A DNA stretch of 64,000 nt. It comes from Fibrella rubiginis (lineage in GTDB: Bacteria > Bacteroidota > Bacteroidia > Cytophagales > Spirosomataceae). Positions 51,514-60,424 of the stretch are shown piece by piece. The notes under the pieces were generated by a model. That model was not told the origin of the DNA. It made no database searches and saw only the letters and a list, made by a program, of their open reading frames with translations. A program made the position numbers and the translations under genes. Location: positions 62,001-126,000 of the forward strand of contig NZ_JAFMYV010000009.1 in assembly GCF_017353185.1 (NCBI RefSeq), read 5' to 3'. How positions within the stretch are numbered: position 1 is the first letter of the stretch; every line of letters starts with the position of its first letter.

Positions 51514-51650
51514 TTTTTGGACAGGATTTCAGGATTGATGCAGGATTGACAGGATTTTTCAGTTTGCTCTGCAACGGACAAGAATAGAGAAGAAAATCCC
51601 GTTCATCCCGCGCGGCGTCCGCTGACATCCTGCGAATCCTGTCTAAAAAT
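51513..51650. repeat. Imperfect inverted repeat with CAGGATT words
   Basis: The left arm contains three degenerate repeats of CAGGATT (ACAGGATTTCAGGATTGATG and on). The right arm ATCCTGCGAATCCTGTCT is its imperfect complement. It fills the convergent gap. Confidence 0.6.
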
Positions 51651-51662
51651 TATCGCTGTCGT

Positions 51663-52988
51663 TTACGGCTTTGCATGCCGCATTTCCAGTCCCACCGACG
51701 AACGTGGTTTGAAGCCCGTCCAGACGGGGCTGTCGTTGGCACTTTGAGGCACGTCGAGGTACTTGGCGTATTCCTGCTTTTTGAGGTGCATACCCAGAAA
51801 TGCCGTGACGAAGTGCTGATTGATGTTGTTGATGCGCCGCTCATTCCAGGCCGGTTCGGCGTAGCGGTAATACTCGTCGATGTGCAGACCCGGCTTCAGC
51901 GACTCAACCGGCGGCGGGTTGGGGGCCACGTTGTGCCGGGCGTTGAGGTAGGTGAGCAGGTACCGGTCGGCATTTACGGCCCCGTCGAAGATGGCTTTGA
52001 TGCCTTTCTCATAACCCGAAATATCGTCTTTGCTGCCCGCCACAAACAACGTGGGCAGTTTGAGTCCCGCTAGTCCCTCGGCATCCCAAAAGCCGCGCTC
52101 CATGCCCCAGGGGGCAAACGCCACCACCGCTTTGATGCGTGGATCGAGCGAGGCTTTGTACTCCGGCGAACTCATCAGGCGGGTCTCGAAGGCCTTGCTG
52201 CCGCCCGTCATTTGCCCAAAGAATTTACCCGCATTGGCGCTGTAACCCGCTCCCGTCGCGTTGAGGGCACCGTAGCCCCCCATCGAGTAGCCGATCAGGC
52301 CGGTATTATTGGCGTCGAGCAGCCCGGCGAGGAACGTTTTACCCCCTTTCTCACTCAGACGGGCCATTTCGTTCAGCACAAACAGGTCATCGAGTGCCCG
52401 GTTGAGCAATGTGCTCTGGAATCCGGCCGCATCACGGAACGTGGATTCGGTATGGTCGATGGAGACCACGACGTACCCCTTCGAGGCGAGGTTTTCGGTC
52501 AGGTACGTAAACAGCAACCGCGACCCTGTGTACCCGTGCGATACGATCACGAGCGGATATATGCCCCCGGCTGGAGTGGCTCCGGCTGGATTGCCTGTAC
52601 CCCGATTGGGTTCGGCATCGCGTAGCGCACGTCCGGCGAAAGTGAACGGAATGAGGGGCCGTTTGGCATCATTGAAGTTGCCCATCACCTGCTCATACAG
52701 CACCCGTTCGGCCTTTCCGGCGGGGATGGTGGCGGGATACCAGATCTCCACCGGCAGCGGACGGTCGTAGCGCGGGGTCTCGCCCGCCCTGGCATGGAGC
52801 ACGTCCAGCTGCCCCGTATGCACCAGCGTCAGCGACCGCACCCCCACGGAGTACGTTCCCCGCGCGGCCAGTTCAGGCGCGTCGGGCATGAGGTCACCAA
52901 ACACAAACCCATCCTGCGCGTAAACGGCAGATACAGACAATAACAGCCCCACCAGCAGCAGGGGCAGAAAACGGTAATGAAATCGCAT
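51663..52988 (-). CDS. Secreted alpha/beta hydrolase (PAF acetylhydrolase-like)
   Basis: 441-residue protein with a signal peptide (MRFHYRFLPLLLVGLLLSVS). The core YPLVIVSHGYTGSRLLFTYL, followed by DHTESTFRD and the nucleophile elbow GLIGYSMGGYGALN (GxSxG), places it in the platelet-activating-factor acetylhydrolase/dienelactone hydrolase group. The acid is likely in FVAGSKDDISGYEKG and the His in YLNARHNVAPNP. Esterase on phospholipids or other esters in the periplasm. Single gene. Confidence 0.88.
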   Translation of the reverse strand: MRFHYRFLPLLLVGLLLSVSAVYAQDGFVFGDLMPDAPELAARGTYSVGVRSLTLVHTGQLDVLHARAGETPRYDRPLPVEIWYPATIPAGKAERVLYEQVMGNFNDAKRPLIPFTFAGRALRDAEPNRGTGNPAGATPAGGIYPLVIVSHGYTGSRLLFTYLTENLASKGYVVVSIDHTESTFRDAAGFQSTLLNRALDDLFVLNEMARLSEKGGKTFLAGLLDANNTGLIGYSMGGYGALNATGAGYSANAGKFFGQMTGGSKAFETRLMSSPEYKASLDPRIKAVVAFAPWGMERGFWDAEGLAGLKLPTLFVAGSKDDISGYEKGIKAIFDGAVNADRYLLTYLNARHNVAPNPPPVESLKPGLHIDEYYRYAEPAWNERRINNINQHFVTAFLGMHLKKQEYAKYLDVPQSANDSPVWTGFKPRSSVGLEMRHAKP

Positions 52989-53050
52989 ATAGGCGGAGTT
53001 TAGGAGGAAGTGGGGTTAATAGGTACAGTGCCCCAAAGTAACGTGCTTTC

Positions 53051-53596
53051 CTACGAAGCCCCTAACCGCCTATACTTACTTTGCACCAGACCATTCGGAA
53101 ATGCCTGCGTCTGTAGATGCTCGAACCGGATATCGTGCCCGGTGACGCCGAACAGGGGAATGCCTTCGCCAAGCAGTATGGGCATACGCGAGAGGGTCAG
53201 TTCATCGACCAACCCGGCCCGCAGAAAGCCCTGAATGGTCTTGCCGCCATCGAGATAGACATGCTGAAAACCACGTTCGGCCAGATACGTCACGGTATCG
53301 GCCGGCGACAACGCCAGCAACTGAACCTTGTCTGCGAGTTGCTCTGGTATGTGGGTGAGCGTGTGGCTCAGCACGAAAACGGGCTTTGCGTAGGGCCATT
53401 CACCGAACGCAAGCACCGTCTCATACGTGCCCCGGCCCATCACCAGCGCATCGACAGTATGTATAAACGCCTGATAACCAAAATCTTCACCTGGAACGGT
53501 GTGTTCCGGTGCCGTAAGCCAGTCGATGGCACCATCTGGCCGGGCAATAAACCCGTCTAGGCTCGTGGCGATGTAAACGGAAAGTTTGAGCGACAT
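53051..53596 (-). CDS. Dihydrofolate-reductase-like protein (RibD C-terminal family)
   Basis: 181-residue protein of the RibD_C fold. The start KLSVYIATSLDGFIARPDGA and DWLTAPEH, the NADPH-binding VDALVMGRGTYETVLAFGEW, and the later HVYLDGGKTIQGFLRAGLVD with GGK are typical of the stand-alone dihydrofolate reductase family members of unknown substrate. It lies alone between the PAF-AH-like gene and the Fic remnant. Not a housekeeping FolA. Confidence 0.92.
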   Translation of the reverse strand: MSLKLSVYIATSLDGFIARPDGAIDWLTAPEHTVPGEDFGYQAFIHTVDALVMGRGTYETVLAFGEWPYAKPVFVLSHTLTHIPEQLADKVQLLALSPADTVTYLAERGFQHVYLDGGKTIQGFLRAGLVDELTLSRMPILLGEGIPLFGVTGHDIRFEHLQTQAFPNGLVQSKYRRLGAS

Positions 53597-53713
53597 AACA
53601 GAAGAGGACTAAGCACCCAATAGCCATTAGATGCCATTGTTCAGGCAAATGTATCGGCTCCGGAACAGCCCGCCATCGCCAACTGCGCCACCGATAACAG
53701 AAAGAAGCTGGCC

Positions 53714-53742
53714 GTATTCGCCGCAAACTATGCGGTGAATAC
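53714..53742. repeat. Imperfect copy of the TATTCGCCGCATA palindrome
   Basis: GTATTCGCCGCA-AAC-TATGCGGTGAATAC; related to the perfect palindrome at 46195-46221. It lies immediately before the Fic remnant. Confidence 0.7.
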
Positions 53743-53752
53743 CATTTGGAAT

Positions 53753-53941
53753 GACAACATCACCGATTGGCTCGACTGTTTTCTGGCCTGCTTAGGCCAC
53801 GCGCTAACCACCGCCGAAACCATGCTGGCCAACGTACTACGTAAAGCCCACTACTGAAGTTGGCTGAACACCCTACCCCGCGCCACCCACAAATTAACGA
53901 CCGCCAACCCTAATGCCCAACAAGCTATTAGACGTACTTAA
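53753..53941 (+). pseudogene. Remnant of a Fic/DUF4172 gene C-terminal part
   Basis: One frame reads DNITDWLDCFLACLGHALTT then AETMLANVLRKAHY before a TGA at 53855-53857. This closely matches the segment after the Fic core in Fic-DUF4172 proteins (ITxWLxWFLxCLxRA...AExTLxxVLRKAxFW). After the stop the same frame gives SWLNTLPRATHKL and AQQAIRRT, roughly the next part of the family. The Fic AMPylation core itself (HPFxDGNGR) is absent. Only this scrap remains, so the gene is dead. Confidence 0.65.
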
Positions 53942-54075
53942 TGCTAACAATCTAGTTGTCTAAGGATCACACAAGTTTGATTAACATGAAATAATGAATA
54001 CTTTTACGGCTATTCTTATAATAAGGCATTGCAGTCCCTTATAAGTCCCTAACGTTGATAAAATTATATAATGAA

Positions 54076-55275
54076 ATGAACACACCATTTTCGGCTGGGC
54101 CACAAGCAATAGGGTACCTGTATCAAGCTCGCTACTCTTTATACGAATTGCTATCCCAAGAACAACTAGACTCTGGTATCAGAATAGAATGTTTAGATGA
54201 TATATCGGTCGAAACAACTGATGTAATTAAGCTTGATCAGTTGAAACACCACGTAAAAAAATCAGTGAATATCACAGATTCAAGCGTAGAGTTATGGAAG
54301 ACCATTAGAGTATGGAGTGACTCATTATTACAAGGTAAGTGGAGACCAGAAGATGTTACTCTTAGTCTAATAACGACAGCTTCTGCTGTATCAGGCTCGG
54401 CAGCAGAATTCTTAAGACCAAGATATAATAGAAATGAAGAAAAAGCTTTAACTATTTTATTGGAAATATCCCGCAACTCCTCAAATAAAAATCTTAAAAG
54501 TTCATTTGACAGCTTTAGATCTTTAACAAATATTCAGCAAAGGCGATTGATTAAATCAATTCATATTCTTGATGATGCAGACAATATTCGTGACATTGTG
54601 TCTAAGATAAAACTAAAACTTAGTAGGTCTGCTTATGGTAATCACATTGACTCTTTATATGAACGATTAGAGGGATGGTGGTTTGATAAAGTTGTTGAAC
54701 AGTTGCTAGCAGATTCTTCCTATCCGATAATGCTCGACGAATTAAATCAAAAGATTGTTTCTATTTCTGAACAATTCAAACGTGACAGTTTACCTATTGA
54801 TTATGCCCTAGAAGAGCCAGAGTTAAAGTATTTTACAAATAAAGATGATAGAGTGTTCGTCCATCAACTAAATCATATTAAGATAAATGCTAAACGTGTA
54901 CGATTTGCTATTTTAGATTATTATAGAGCTTTTGAACAAAGATCAAGATGGACTAGAGAGTCACTTATAATAGATGATGAATTGATAAATTATGAAAAGC
55001 GCCTAAAAGAAGAGTGGGAACGTTGTGTAGCGAATCTAGAGGATGGTATGCTTTATCAAAGCAAGGATGACGATTGTATTATGTTTGGACGAGAGGTGTT
55101 CAACTGGATGGAATCTTCCAAGATTCCAATTAGAAACAATATGCCTATCAGTCACGAATATGTGACTCGTGGTAGTTTCCACATGTTAGCAGACTTAGAT
55201 CCTCCCAGCGTTTACTGGCATCCAAAATTTCTTGGTTTTTTAGAAAATGTAATAAACATCAATGAATCAAAATGA
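54076..55275 (+). CDS. ABC-3C system component 1 (nuclease-like N-domain plus C-terminal domain)
   Basis: AT-rich gene of 399 residues from ATG 54076 (TTG at 54055 is less likely). The N-terminus FSAGPQAIGYLYQARYSLYE followed by IECLDDISVE and KLDQLKHH matches the DUF4297/Cap4-like nuclease N-domain found in ABC three-component (ABC-3C) systems, with candidate PD-(D/E)xK residues in the LDDIS and QLK segments. The C-terminal part (RSRWTRESLIIDDELINYEK, PSVYWHPKFLGFLENV) is the system-specific C-terminal domain. Its stop overlaps the next start (ATGA), so all three components are coupled. Predicted anti-phage or anti-plasmid effector. Confidence 0.78.
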   Translation: MNTPFSAGPQAIGYLYQARYSLYELLSQEQLDSGIRIECLDDISVETTDVIKLDQLKHHVKKSVNITDSSVELWKTIRVWSDSLLQGKWRPEDVTLSLITTASAVSGSAAEFLRPRYNRNEEKALTILLEISRNSSNKNLKSSFDSFRSLTNIQQRRLIKSIHILDDADNIRDIVSKIKLKLSRSAYGNHIDSLYERLEGWWFDKVVEQLLADSSYPIMLDELNQKIVSISEQFKRDSLPIDYALEEPELKYFTNKDDRVFVHQLNHIKINAKRVRFAILDYYRAFEQRSRWTRESLIIDDELINYEKRLKEEWERCVANLEDGMLYQSKDDDCIMFGREVFNWMESSKIPIRNNMPISHEYVTRGSFHMLADLDPPSVYWHPKFLGFLENVININESK

Positions 55276-55763
55276 TTACGTGGAACGAACGACCTGGTGA
55301 GATAGCTAATCTACTAAATCCCGCTTTTTGCTCTTTGATTGTTAAAACAGCTGTCGTTGAATATTACAAACGGAAGAAAGAGGGAATTAGTTATCCGTTA
55401 GCTTTCATAATATTACCTTTAGTGCTTCACAAAAATACGCGTGAAGCCTTACCAGCTACAACTCGTACAAAATTTTACACTTGGCTTCAAAACAATCAAC
55501 AGGTAAGAATTGGGCTTGATGAGCGTGTGAATTCACTTTCGAGTTACACCAAGGAAACTCTAATGTTTGCCATCCAACACAATATTATCAAAGTAGATTT
55601 GGATGGCTTATTGCTACCTGTAAGACGTCGATTGCCTTCTTCTTACAATCCGATGACAGAAGAAACATTGTATTGTATTAATAGCGCAAGTTTAATAGGA
55701 AAATGGCTTGCAGACGTGAATGACGTTGATACATTGTTTTCAATTTTTGGAATTAAATTGTGA
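55272..55763 (+). CDS. ABC-3C middle component
   Basis: 163-residue protein matching the middle component of ABC-3C systems: the start ITWNERPGEIANLLNPAFCS is diagnostic (E-R-P-x-E-x-A-N-L-x-N-P-A-F-C), followed by YPLAFIILPLVLHKNTREAL and a winged-helix-like TKFYTWLQNNQQVRIGL. It is thought to link the effector to the ATPase. It overlaps component 1 by 4 bp and ends 20 bp before the ATPase gene. Low GC like its neighbours. Confidence 0.8.
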   Translation: MITWNERPGEIANLLNPAFCSLIVKTAVVEYYKRKKEGISYPLAFIILPLVLHKNTREALPATTRTKFYTWLQNNQQVRIGLDERVNSLSSYTKETLMFAIQHNIIKVDLDGLLLPVRRRLPSSYNPMTEETLYCINSASLIGKWLADVNDVDTLFSIFGIKL

Positions 55764-55783
55764 TTTAGTTAACAGACGGTAAT

Positions 55784-57721
55784 ATGCAGATAATATCATT
55801 ACACCTTTACAGTACGACAGGAAAAGTTCGTAGCCTTAATTTCAAATTAGGGTCATTAAATATTATTACTGGAAGGTCAGGGACGGGTAAGTCAGCAATA
55901 ATTGACATTGTTGATTACTGTCTGGGTAGATCAACTTTTAATGTTTTTGAAGGAGTAAACAGAGATGTTATATCTTGGTACGCATTGTTACTCCAGTTCA
56001 AAGATTCACAAGTATTTGTTGCCAAACAATCCCCTTCTGGGATGGCCTTATCACAAAGTCAAGTTTATTGGCAAGAGTCTTTTGTAATATCGCTGCCAGC
56101 TATGAGCGATTTAATTGCAAATACAAATGATGAATCTATTAAGAAAAACTTGTCTAGATTGATAGGGATATCACCGAACCAGACTATAGTTGCTGATGGA
56201 AGGACAATGGATTCCTTTCAAGCAACAATTGATCATACTAAATACTACTTATTTCAAGATCAAAACTTAGTGGCAAATAAAAAATCTCTATTTTGGTGAC
56301 AATCCGAAGATTATATTTCTCAGCATATTAAAGATACTTTGCCATATTTTTTAGGCTCAATTCAGGAAGACAGATTGAAATTGTTACAAGATCAAAAAGA
56401 ATTTTCGAAAAAACTGAAGCAATTAATTAGAGAGAGAAACGAGATAGAGTCAGTGGTCAGTAATCAAAATAGTGGAGCAGTTAGATTATTTGAAGAAGCG
56501 AAATCAGCTGGGATAATTGTTGATGAAGTTGATACTAATAAAGATTTGATTGAGAGTTTGCGCAAAATTTCTCAATGGGTGCCTTCTCAATCACTTAGTA
56601 GCCCGGACAGTACTATCAGCGTTCAACAACAGATCATAAAAGATTTAAGAAAAGATTACAGATCAAAAATGGATGAAATTCGAGAGGCAGAAGAGTACAT
56701 AAGGCAGGCTGATGGATTTACTCACGAAGCTGACGAGCAAGTTGCAAGGTTAAAAGCGATTGAGGTATTTGGTCGAGGTATTGTAGACAATGAACATTGT
56801 CCTTTGTGTGATTCCAAGTTGAGTGTTGCTACTCCTTCTATAGAGTCGATGAGAAAAGCTATGATTAAAATTCAAAATAATGTCACACATGCTAGAGAGG
56901 AGCGCCCACAAATAAATGAATATTTGACAAGCCTGTCTGTTGAACGTTCATATATAGGTCAGCAATTGAATGTTGCTCAACAGCGACTGGAATCTCTTAT
57001 CACTGATCAAGAAAATGTAAGCCGGCTAAGAGATTTACATGTTCATGCTGCTCGTATTGCAGGCAGAATTAGCTTATTCTTAGAGAGTGTAAAAGCTGTT
57101 GATGTCAATTCTACGTTACAAAACGAGATTGAAAAAATCTCATTGTTAGTAAAAGATTTGAACGAACAACTAGAGGCAGAACAGGTAGAAGATATTTTAG
57201 AGTCTATTCTTAATGTGATAGGCGCAAAAATGACTGAGAAAGCTAAATATCTTGAATTAGAACATGCCTTCAACTCCAGATACAGGTTAGATGCCAAAAA
57301 ATTAACAGTTATAGCTGATTCGCCAGATCGACCTATAGCTATGGATCGAATGGGTAGTGGTGAGAACTGGCTTGGTTGTCATATCATTACTCTGTTATCA
57401 CTTCACGAGTATTTTTTGGAAAAAGCGCGTCCAGTACCTCATTTTTTAATTTTGGATCAGCCATCCCAAGTTTATTTTCCATCTAAGCAGCACTATCTTT
57501 CTTTGGACGATAGCACAAATAATTTAGCAAAGGCTGGGGCTGATGTAATAGCAGTTTCACGGCTGTTTAATTTGTTATTCGATACTGTAACAAATATGAA
57601 TTCTCAGCTTCAAATTATAGTTATAGAACATGCTAACTTAGATGATGATAAATTTCAAGATGCTTTAGTAGAAGAACCTTGGACCGATGAATTAGCTTTG
57701 ATACCTAAAGATTGGTTATAG
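55784..57721 (+). pseudogene. ABC-3C ATPase (DUF3732), interrupted by one in-frame TGA
   Basis: Rad50/SMC-like ATPase of the ABC-3C system. The full frame is 646 codons. Residues 1-171 contain the Walker A ITGRSGTGKSAIIDIVDYCLG-type P-loop (GRSGTGKS at 30-37). Codon 172 is TGA (56297-56299), followed in the same frame by QSEDYISQHIKDTLPYFLGS. The second part has a long coiled coil with a CxxC zinc-hook-like motif (EHCPLCDSKL), a signature-like RMGSGENWLG and Walker B FLILDQPSQVYFP. The family usually has Arg before QSE, so CGA-to-TGA is the likely change. The second part has no ATG near its start. Either half lacks essential ATPase motifs, so function needs readthrough or association of split halves. 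Confidence 0.82.
56297..56299 (+). other. In-frame TGA inside the DUF3732 gene, TGA-C context
   Basis: The frame is uninterrupted on both sides, with family-typical sequence up to W171 and from Q173 on. UGA followed by C is the stop context most prone to readthrough. Confidence 0.9.
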
Positions 57722-57929
57722 GGATTCCCCCTAATCCAATTCTAAATTCTAAAGCCGCTAAGATGTCCGCCTCTTCCAAATGGGTGTACATCGTAAGCAG
57801 ATCAGCCGGGGTGGCTCCTTCAGAGAGCTTGCGCAGGATGAGTTCGACCGTGATGCGGGTGCCTTTGATGACGGGTTTACCCAACATGACCTGGTGATTG
57901 GCGGTAATTCGGCTGGCGTAGTTCGTCAT
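57705..57929 (-). pseudogene. DUF433 antitoxin-like gene with abnormal 3' end
   Basis: From ATG 57929 the 74-residue product begins MTNYASRITANHQVMLGKPV and continues IKGTRITVELILRKLSEGAT and LLTMYTHLEEADILAALEF, the DUF433 family pattern (helical HTH-like antitoxin). The usual ending (about AAxxYAAxxLxxE) is replaced by RIGLGGIPITNL, which reads across the junction with the ABC-3C island and overlaps the end of its ATPase gene by 17 bp. The partner PIN-like DUF5615 toxin expected next to it is missing. The truncation probably came from insertion of the island; the N-terminal 60 residues are intact. Confidence 0.75.
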
Positions 57930-58073
57930 GTGTGGAGAAACATCGCTGGTTGGGCGACGATTATAGTAACGTATAGCTAGAAGCAATATACGAGACTTTA
58001 GCATACAGTCAGGCGCGTCAGCCTGAACGCCACGTTTAGCCCTACACGGGCTGACGCGCCGGTTTGGGGGCAT

Positions 58074-59792
58074 TTACACTGCGCCCCGCTTTAACTCGTT
58101 TACGGCGTGGTTGGCGGCACGGGCGGTGATGGCCATGAACGTGAGCGACGGGTTTTGGGTGGACGTGGAGGTCATGCAGGCACCATCTGTCACGAAGACG
58201 TTTTTGCACTGATGCAACTGATTCCACTTGTTTAGCAGCGACGTTTTGGGGTCTTTGCCCATTCGTACGCCGCCCATCTCGTGAATATCAAGCCCCGGTG
58301 CTTTGTCGGGTTTGTCGTTGGTGCGGATGTTTTTGAAGCCCGATACGGTCAGCATCTCGGTCATCTGCTCGTGGAAATCACGAATCATTTTCTCGTCGTT
58401 GTCGTCGTAAGCCACTGAGATCTTAAGCTGCGGAATACCCCAGGCGTCGGTCAGAGTCGGGTCGAGGGTGACGAGGTTGGTTTCTTTCGGAATCGTCTCG
58501 CCCATCATGTGTGAGTTTACGCGCCAGTTGCCCCATTTGGGCTGCATGAGGCTGTTTTTCAGGTCTTCGCCCAGGCCCGACGTGTCTGTTTCGGTGGGGC
58601 GGTATGAGCCAAAACCCGCCGCGTAACCCCGCAGAAAGTCGGTTTCCTGCTTCACCACATTGCGAAAACGCGGAATGTAGCTGCCGTTGGGCCGGATGCC
58701 GTCGGTGGTGGTGTCGCGGAAGCCCTCGTGTTCTGCCGAAATGGTGGTGCGGAAATTGTGGAAGGCTATGTACTTGCCCAGCAGGCCGTTGTCGTTGCCA
58801 AGGCCGTTGGGGAAGCGGTGCGATCTGGAGTTCAGCAGAATCAGGTTGCTGTTGAGCGTGGCGGCGTTGACAAACACAATGCGGGCATAGTACTCCGTCA
58901 TCTGCTTCGTGTGGGCGTCTATCACCCGCACGCCAGTGGCCTTGTTTTTGGTTTCGTCGAAGATGATCGAATGCACCACCGAGTCGGGCCGGAGGGTGAG
59001 CTTACCCGTTTTGGCGGCCCAGGGCAGGGTAGACGAGTTGCTGCTGAAATAGCCTCCATACGGGCACCCGCGCTGGCAGAGCGACCGGTTCTGGCACTGT
59101 CCCCGGCCCTGCGCCAGGTGAATAGGCTTGGGTTTGGTCAGGTGCGCACAGCGGCCAATGATGACGGGGCGCGTGCCGTTGTAATGCAGCGCCATCTGAT
59201 CGGTGAAGTGCTTTTCTACGCACGATTGCTCATGGGGTGGCAGAAACTCGCCGTCGGGCAGGGCCGCCAGACCGTCTTTGTTGCCCGAAATACCCGCAAA
59301 TTTCTCCACATGGCTATACCACGGAGCCAGGTCAGCGTAGCCAATGGGCCATTCCACGGCAAATCCATCGCGGGCAGGTCCATCGAAATCATACTGCGAC
59401 CAGCGTTGTGTTCCCCGCGCCCACATCAACGATTTACCCCCCACCTGATACCCCCGAATCCAGTCGAAGGGTTTTTCCTGCACGTAGGGGTGCTCGGCAT
59501 CTTTCACGAAAAAATGGCTCGCATCCTCCCGGTTGGCGTAGCAACGGCTAGCCACGGGGTTGGCATCACGGTATTCTTTCGAAAGCTGACCCAGGTGCGC
59601 AAATTCCCAGGGCTGCATCATGGTGGTGGGGTAGTCGGTCACATGCCGCACGTCGCGGCCCCGCTCCAGTACAAGGGTGCGTAAGCCTTTACCGGTCAGC
59701 TCTTTAGCCGCCCAGCCACCACTGATACCGGAACCAATAACGATGGCTTCGAACGTCCGCGCCTTGATAGAATCGATGTTTAAGAGAGCCAT
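58074..59792 (-). CDS. GMC family oxidoreductase
   Basis: 572-residue FAD-dependent dehydrogenase, a close paralogue of the gene at 754-2457. FAD-binding motif GSGISGG (G20-x-G22-x-x-G25), GYQVGGKSLMWARGTQRW, Cys-rich GQCQNRSLCQRGCPYGG, active-site His about 504 (IHEMGGVRMG) and Asn about 547 (QNPSLT). It follows the gluconate 2-dehydrogenase subunit 3 gene by 28 bp, the normal pairing for membrane or periplasmic sugar dehydrogenases in Bacteroidota: the small subunit carries the Tat signal and exports the complex. Electron acceptor and sugar substrate unknown. Confidence 0.9.
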   Translation of the reverse strand: MALLNIDSIKARTFEAIVIGSGISGGWAAKELTGKGLRTLVLERGRDVRHVTDYPTTMMQPWEFAHLGQLSKEYRDANPVASRCYANREDASHFFVKDAEHPYVQEKPFDWIRGYQVGGKSLMWARGTQRWSQYDFDGPARDGFAVEWPIGYADLAPWYSHVEKFAGISGNKDGLAALPDGEFLPPHEQSCVEKHFTDQMALHYNGTRPVIIGRCAHLTKPKPIHLAQGRGQCQNRSLCQRGCPYGGYFSSNSSTLPWAAKTGKLTLRPDSVVHSIIFDETKNKATGVRVIDAHTKQMTEYYARIVFVNAATLNSNLILLNSRSHRFPNGLGNDNGLLGKYIAFHNFRTTISAEHEGFRDTTTDGIRPNGSYIPRFRNVVKQETDFLRGYAAGFGSYRPTETDTSGLGEDLKNSLMQPKWGNWRVNSHMMGETIPKETNLVTLDPTLTDAWGIPQLKISVAYDDNDEKMIRDFHEQMTEMLTVSGFKNIRTNDKPDKAPGLDIHEMGGVRMGKDPKTSLLNKWNQLHQCKNVFVTDGACMTSTSTQNPSLTFMAITARAANHAVNELKRGAV

Positions 59793-59820
59793 ATCGTGTT
59801 GATGGACAGGGGAAACTGCA

Positions 59821-60351
59821 CTACCGGCCCGACGCCGCAGCCAGCTTTTCGACGGGAACGCAACCGTGGTAATAGCCGGGTGCCATGTTGAATTTCTGGA
59901 CGTTGACCATGTAATATTCCGAGTTGGTATAGCCCTGAATGGTCAGCCGCTTGATGAGGTCGATAAACGATTTGGCTACAGGATCAGTCGATAGCGACAG
60001 GCTGGCCAGGATGTCTTTGCGGCCCCCCGCGTCGCAGGCGGCAAAGGATTTATTGTATAGCTGCTGCGCCGTGGTTTCTGTCAGCAAAAGCCCCTGTTGC
60101 AGTGTAAGTTTTGCCGGTTCGCCGTAACAATCCCGGATCATGCGCATGGCAAACTGATGCACCTTGAGCGACTTCGCGCCGGGGGTGCTGGTCTCCGGAA
60201 TGATGGCCTCAACGATATCGCCCAGCAGCGCCTCGTCATCCACCGACCCAAACGCAATGGGGCCAAGTGAGGTGGGGTTCCAGCCCGATGCCCACGCGGG
60301 CAGGGCTACTATGCTCAGGACAAGACCTTTTACTATCGAACGTCGTTGCAT
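59821..60351 (-). CDS. Gluconate 2-dehydrogenase subunit 3 family protein
   Basis: 176 residues from ATG 60351, which gives a Tat-like signal (MQRRSIVKGLVLSIVALPAW). The family core is ALLGDIVEAIIPETSTPGAK, with KVHQFAMRMIRDCYGE and a C-terminal GYTNSEYYMVNVQKFNMAPG ending in YHGCVPV. The subunit partners the GMC dehydrogenase just downstream and probably helps export it and dock it to the membrane. The longer frame to 60477 overlaps the Gfo/Idh gene's end and is not used. Confidence 0.88.
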   Translation of the reverse strand: MQRRSIVKGLVLSIVALPAWASGWNPTSLGPIAFGSVDDEALLGDIVEAIIPETSTPGAKSLKVHQFAMRMIRDCYGEPAKLTLQQGLLLTETTAQQLYNKSFAACDAGGRKDILASLSLSTDPVAKSFIDLIKRLTIQGYTNSEYYMVNVQKFNMAPGYYHGCVPVEKLAAASGR

Positions 60352-60424
60352 ACGGAAGCTTGAGTAGTCACACACCTTTATAATCAACCCGGCCAGCTTA
60401 CTTACTCTTTCGGCGGGCAAAAAA

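Larger units (their letters stand above)
53597..54075. other. Left flank of the ABC-3C island
   Basis: 479 bp between the RibD-C gene and the first ABC-3C gene. It contains the imperfect palindrome at 53714-53742, the Fic remnant at 53753-53941, and AT-rich sequence from about 53940 that presumably carries the ABC-3C promoter (for example TTGATTAAC and TATTCTTATAAT stretches). Confidence 0.5.

Noticed and set aside
56297..56299. Selenocysteine codon in the DUF3732 gene
   Set aside because: No hairpin of the bacterial SECIS type is evident just downstream. The family has Arg rather than Cys at this position, and no selenocysteine genes are in the window.
58728..59684. 318-codon open frame on the plus strand
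   Set aside because: Antisense to the GMC oxidoreductase; no recognisable motif.
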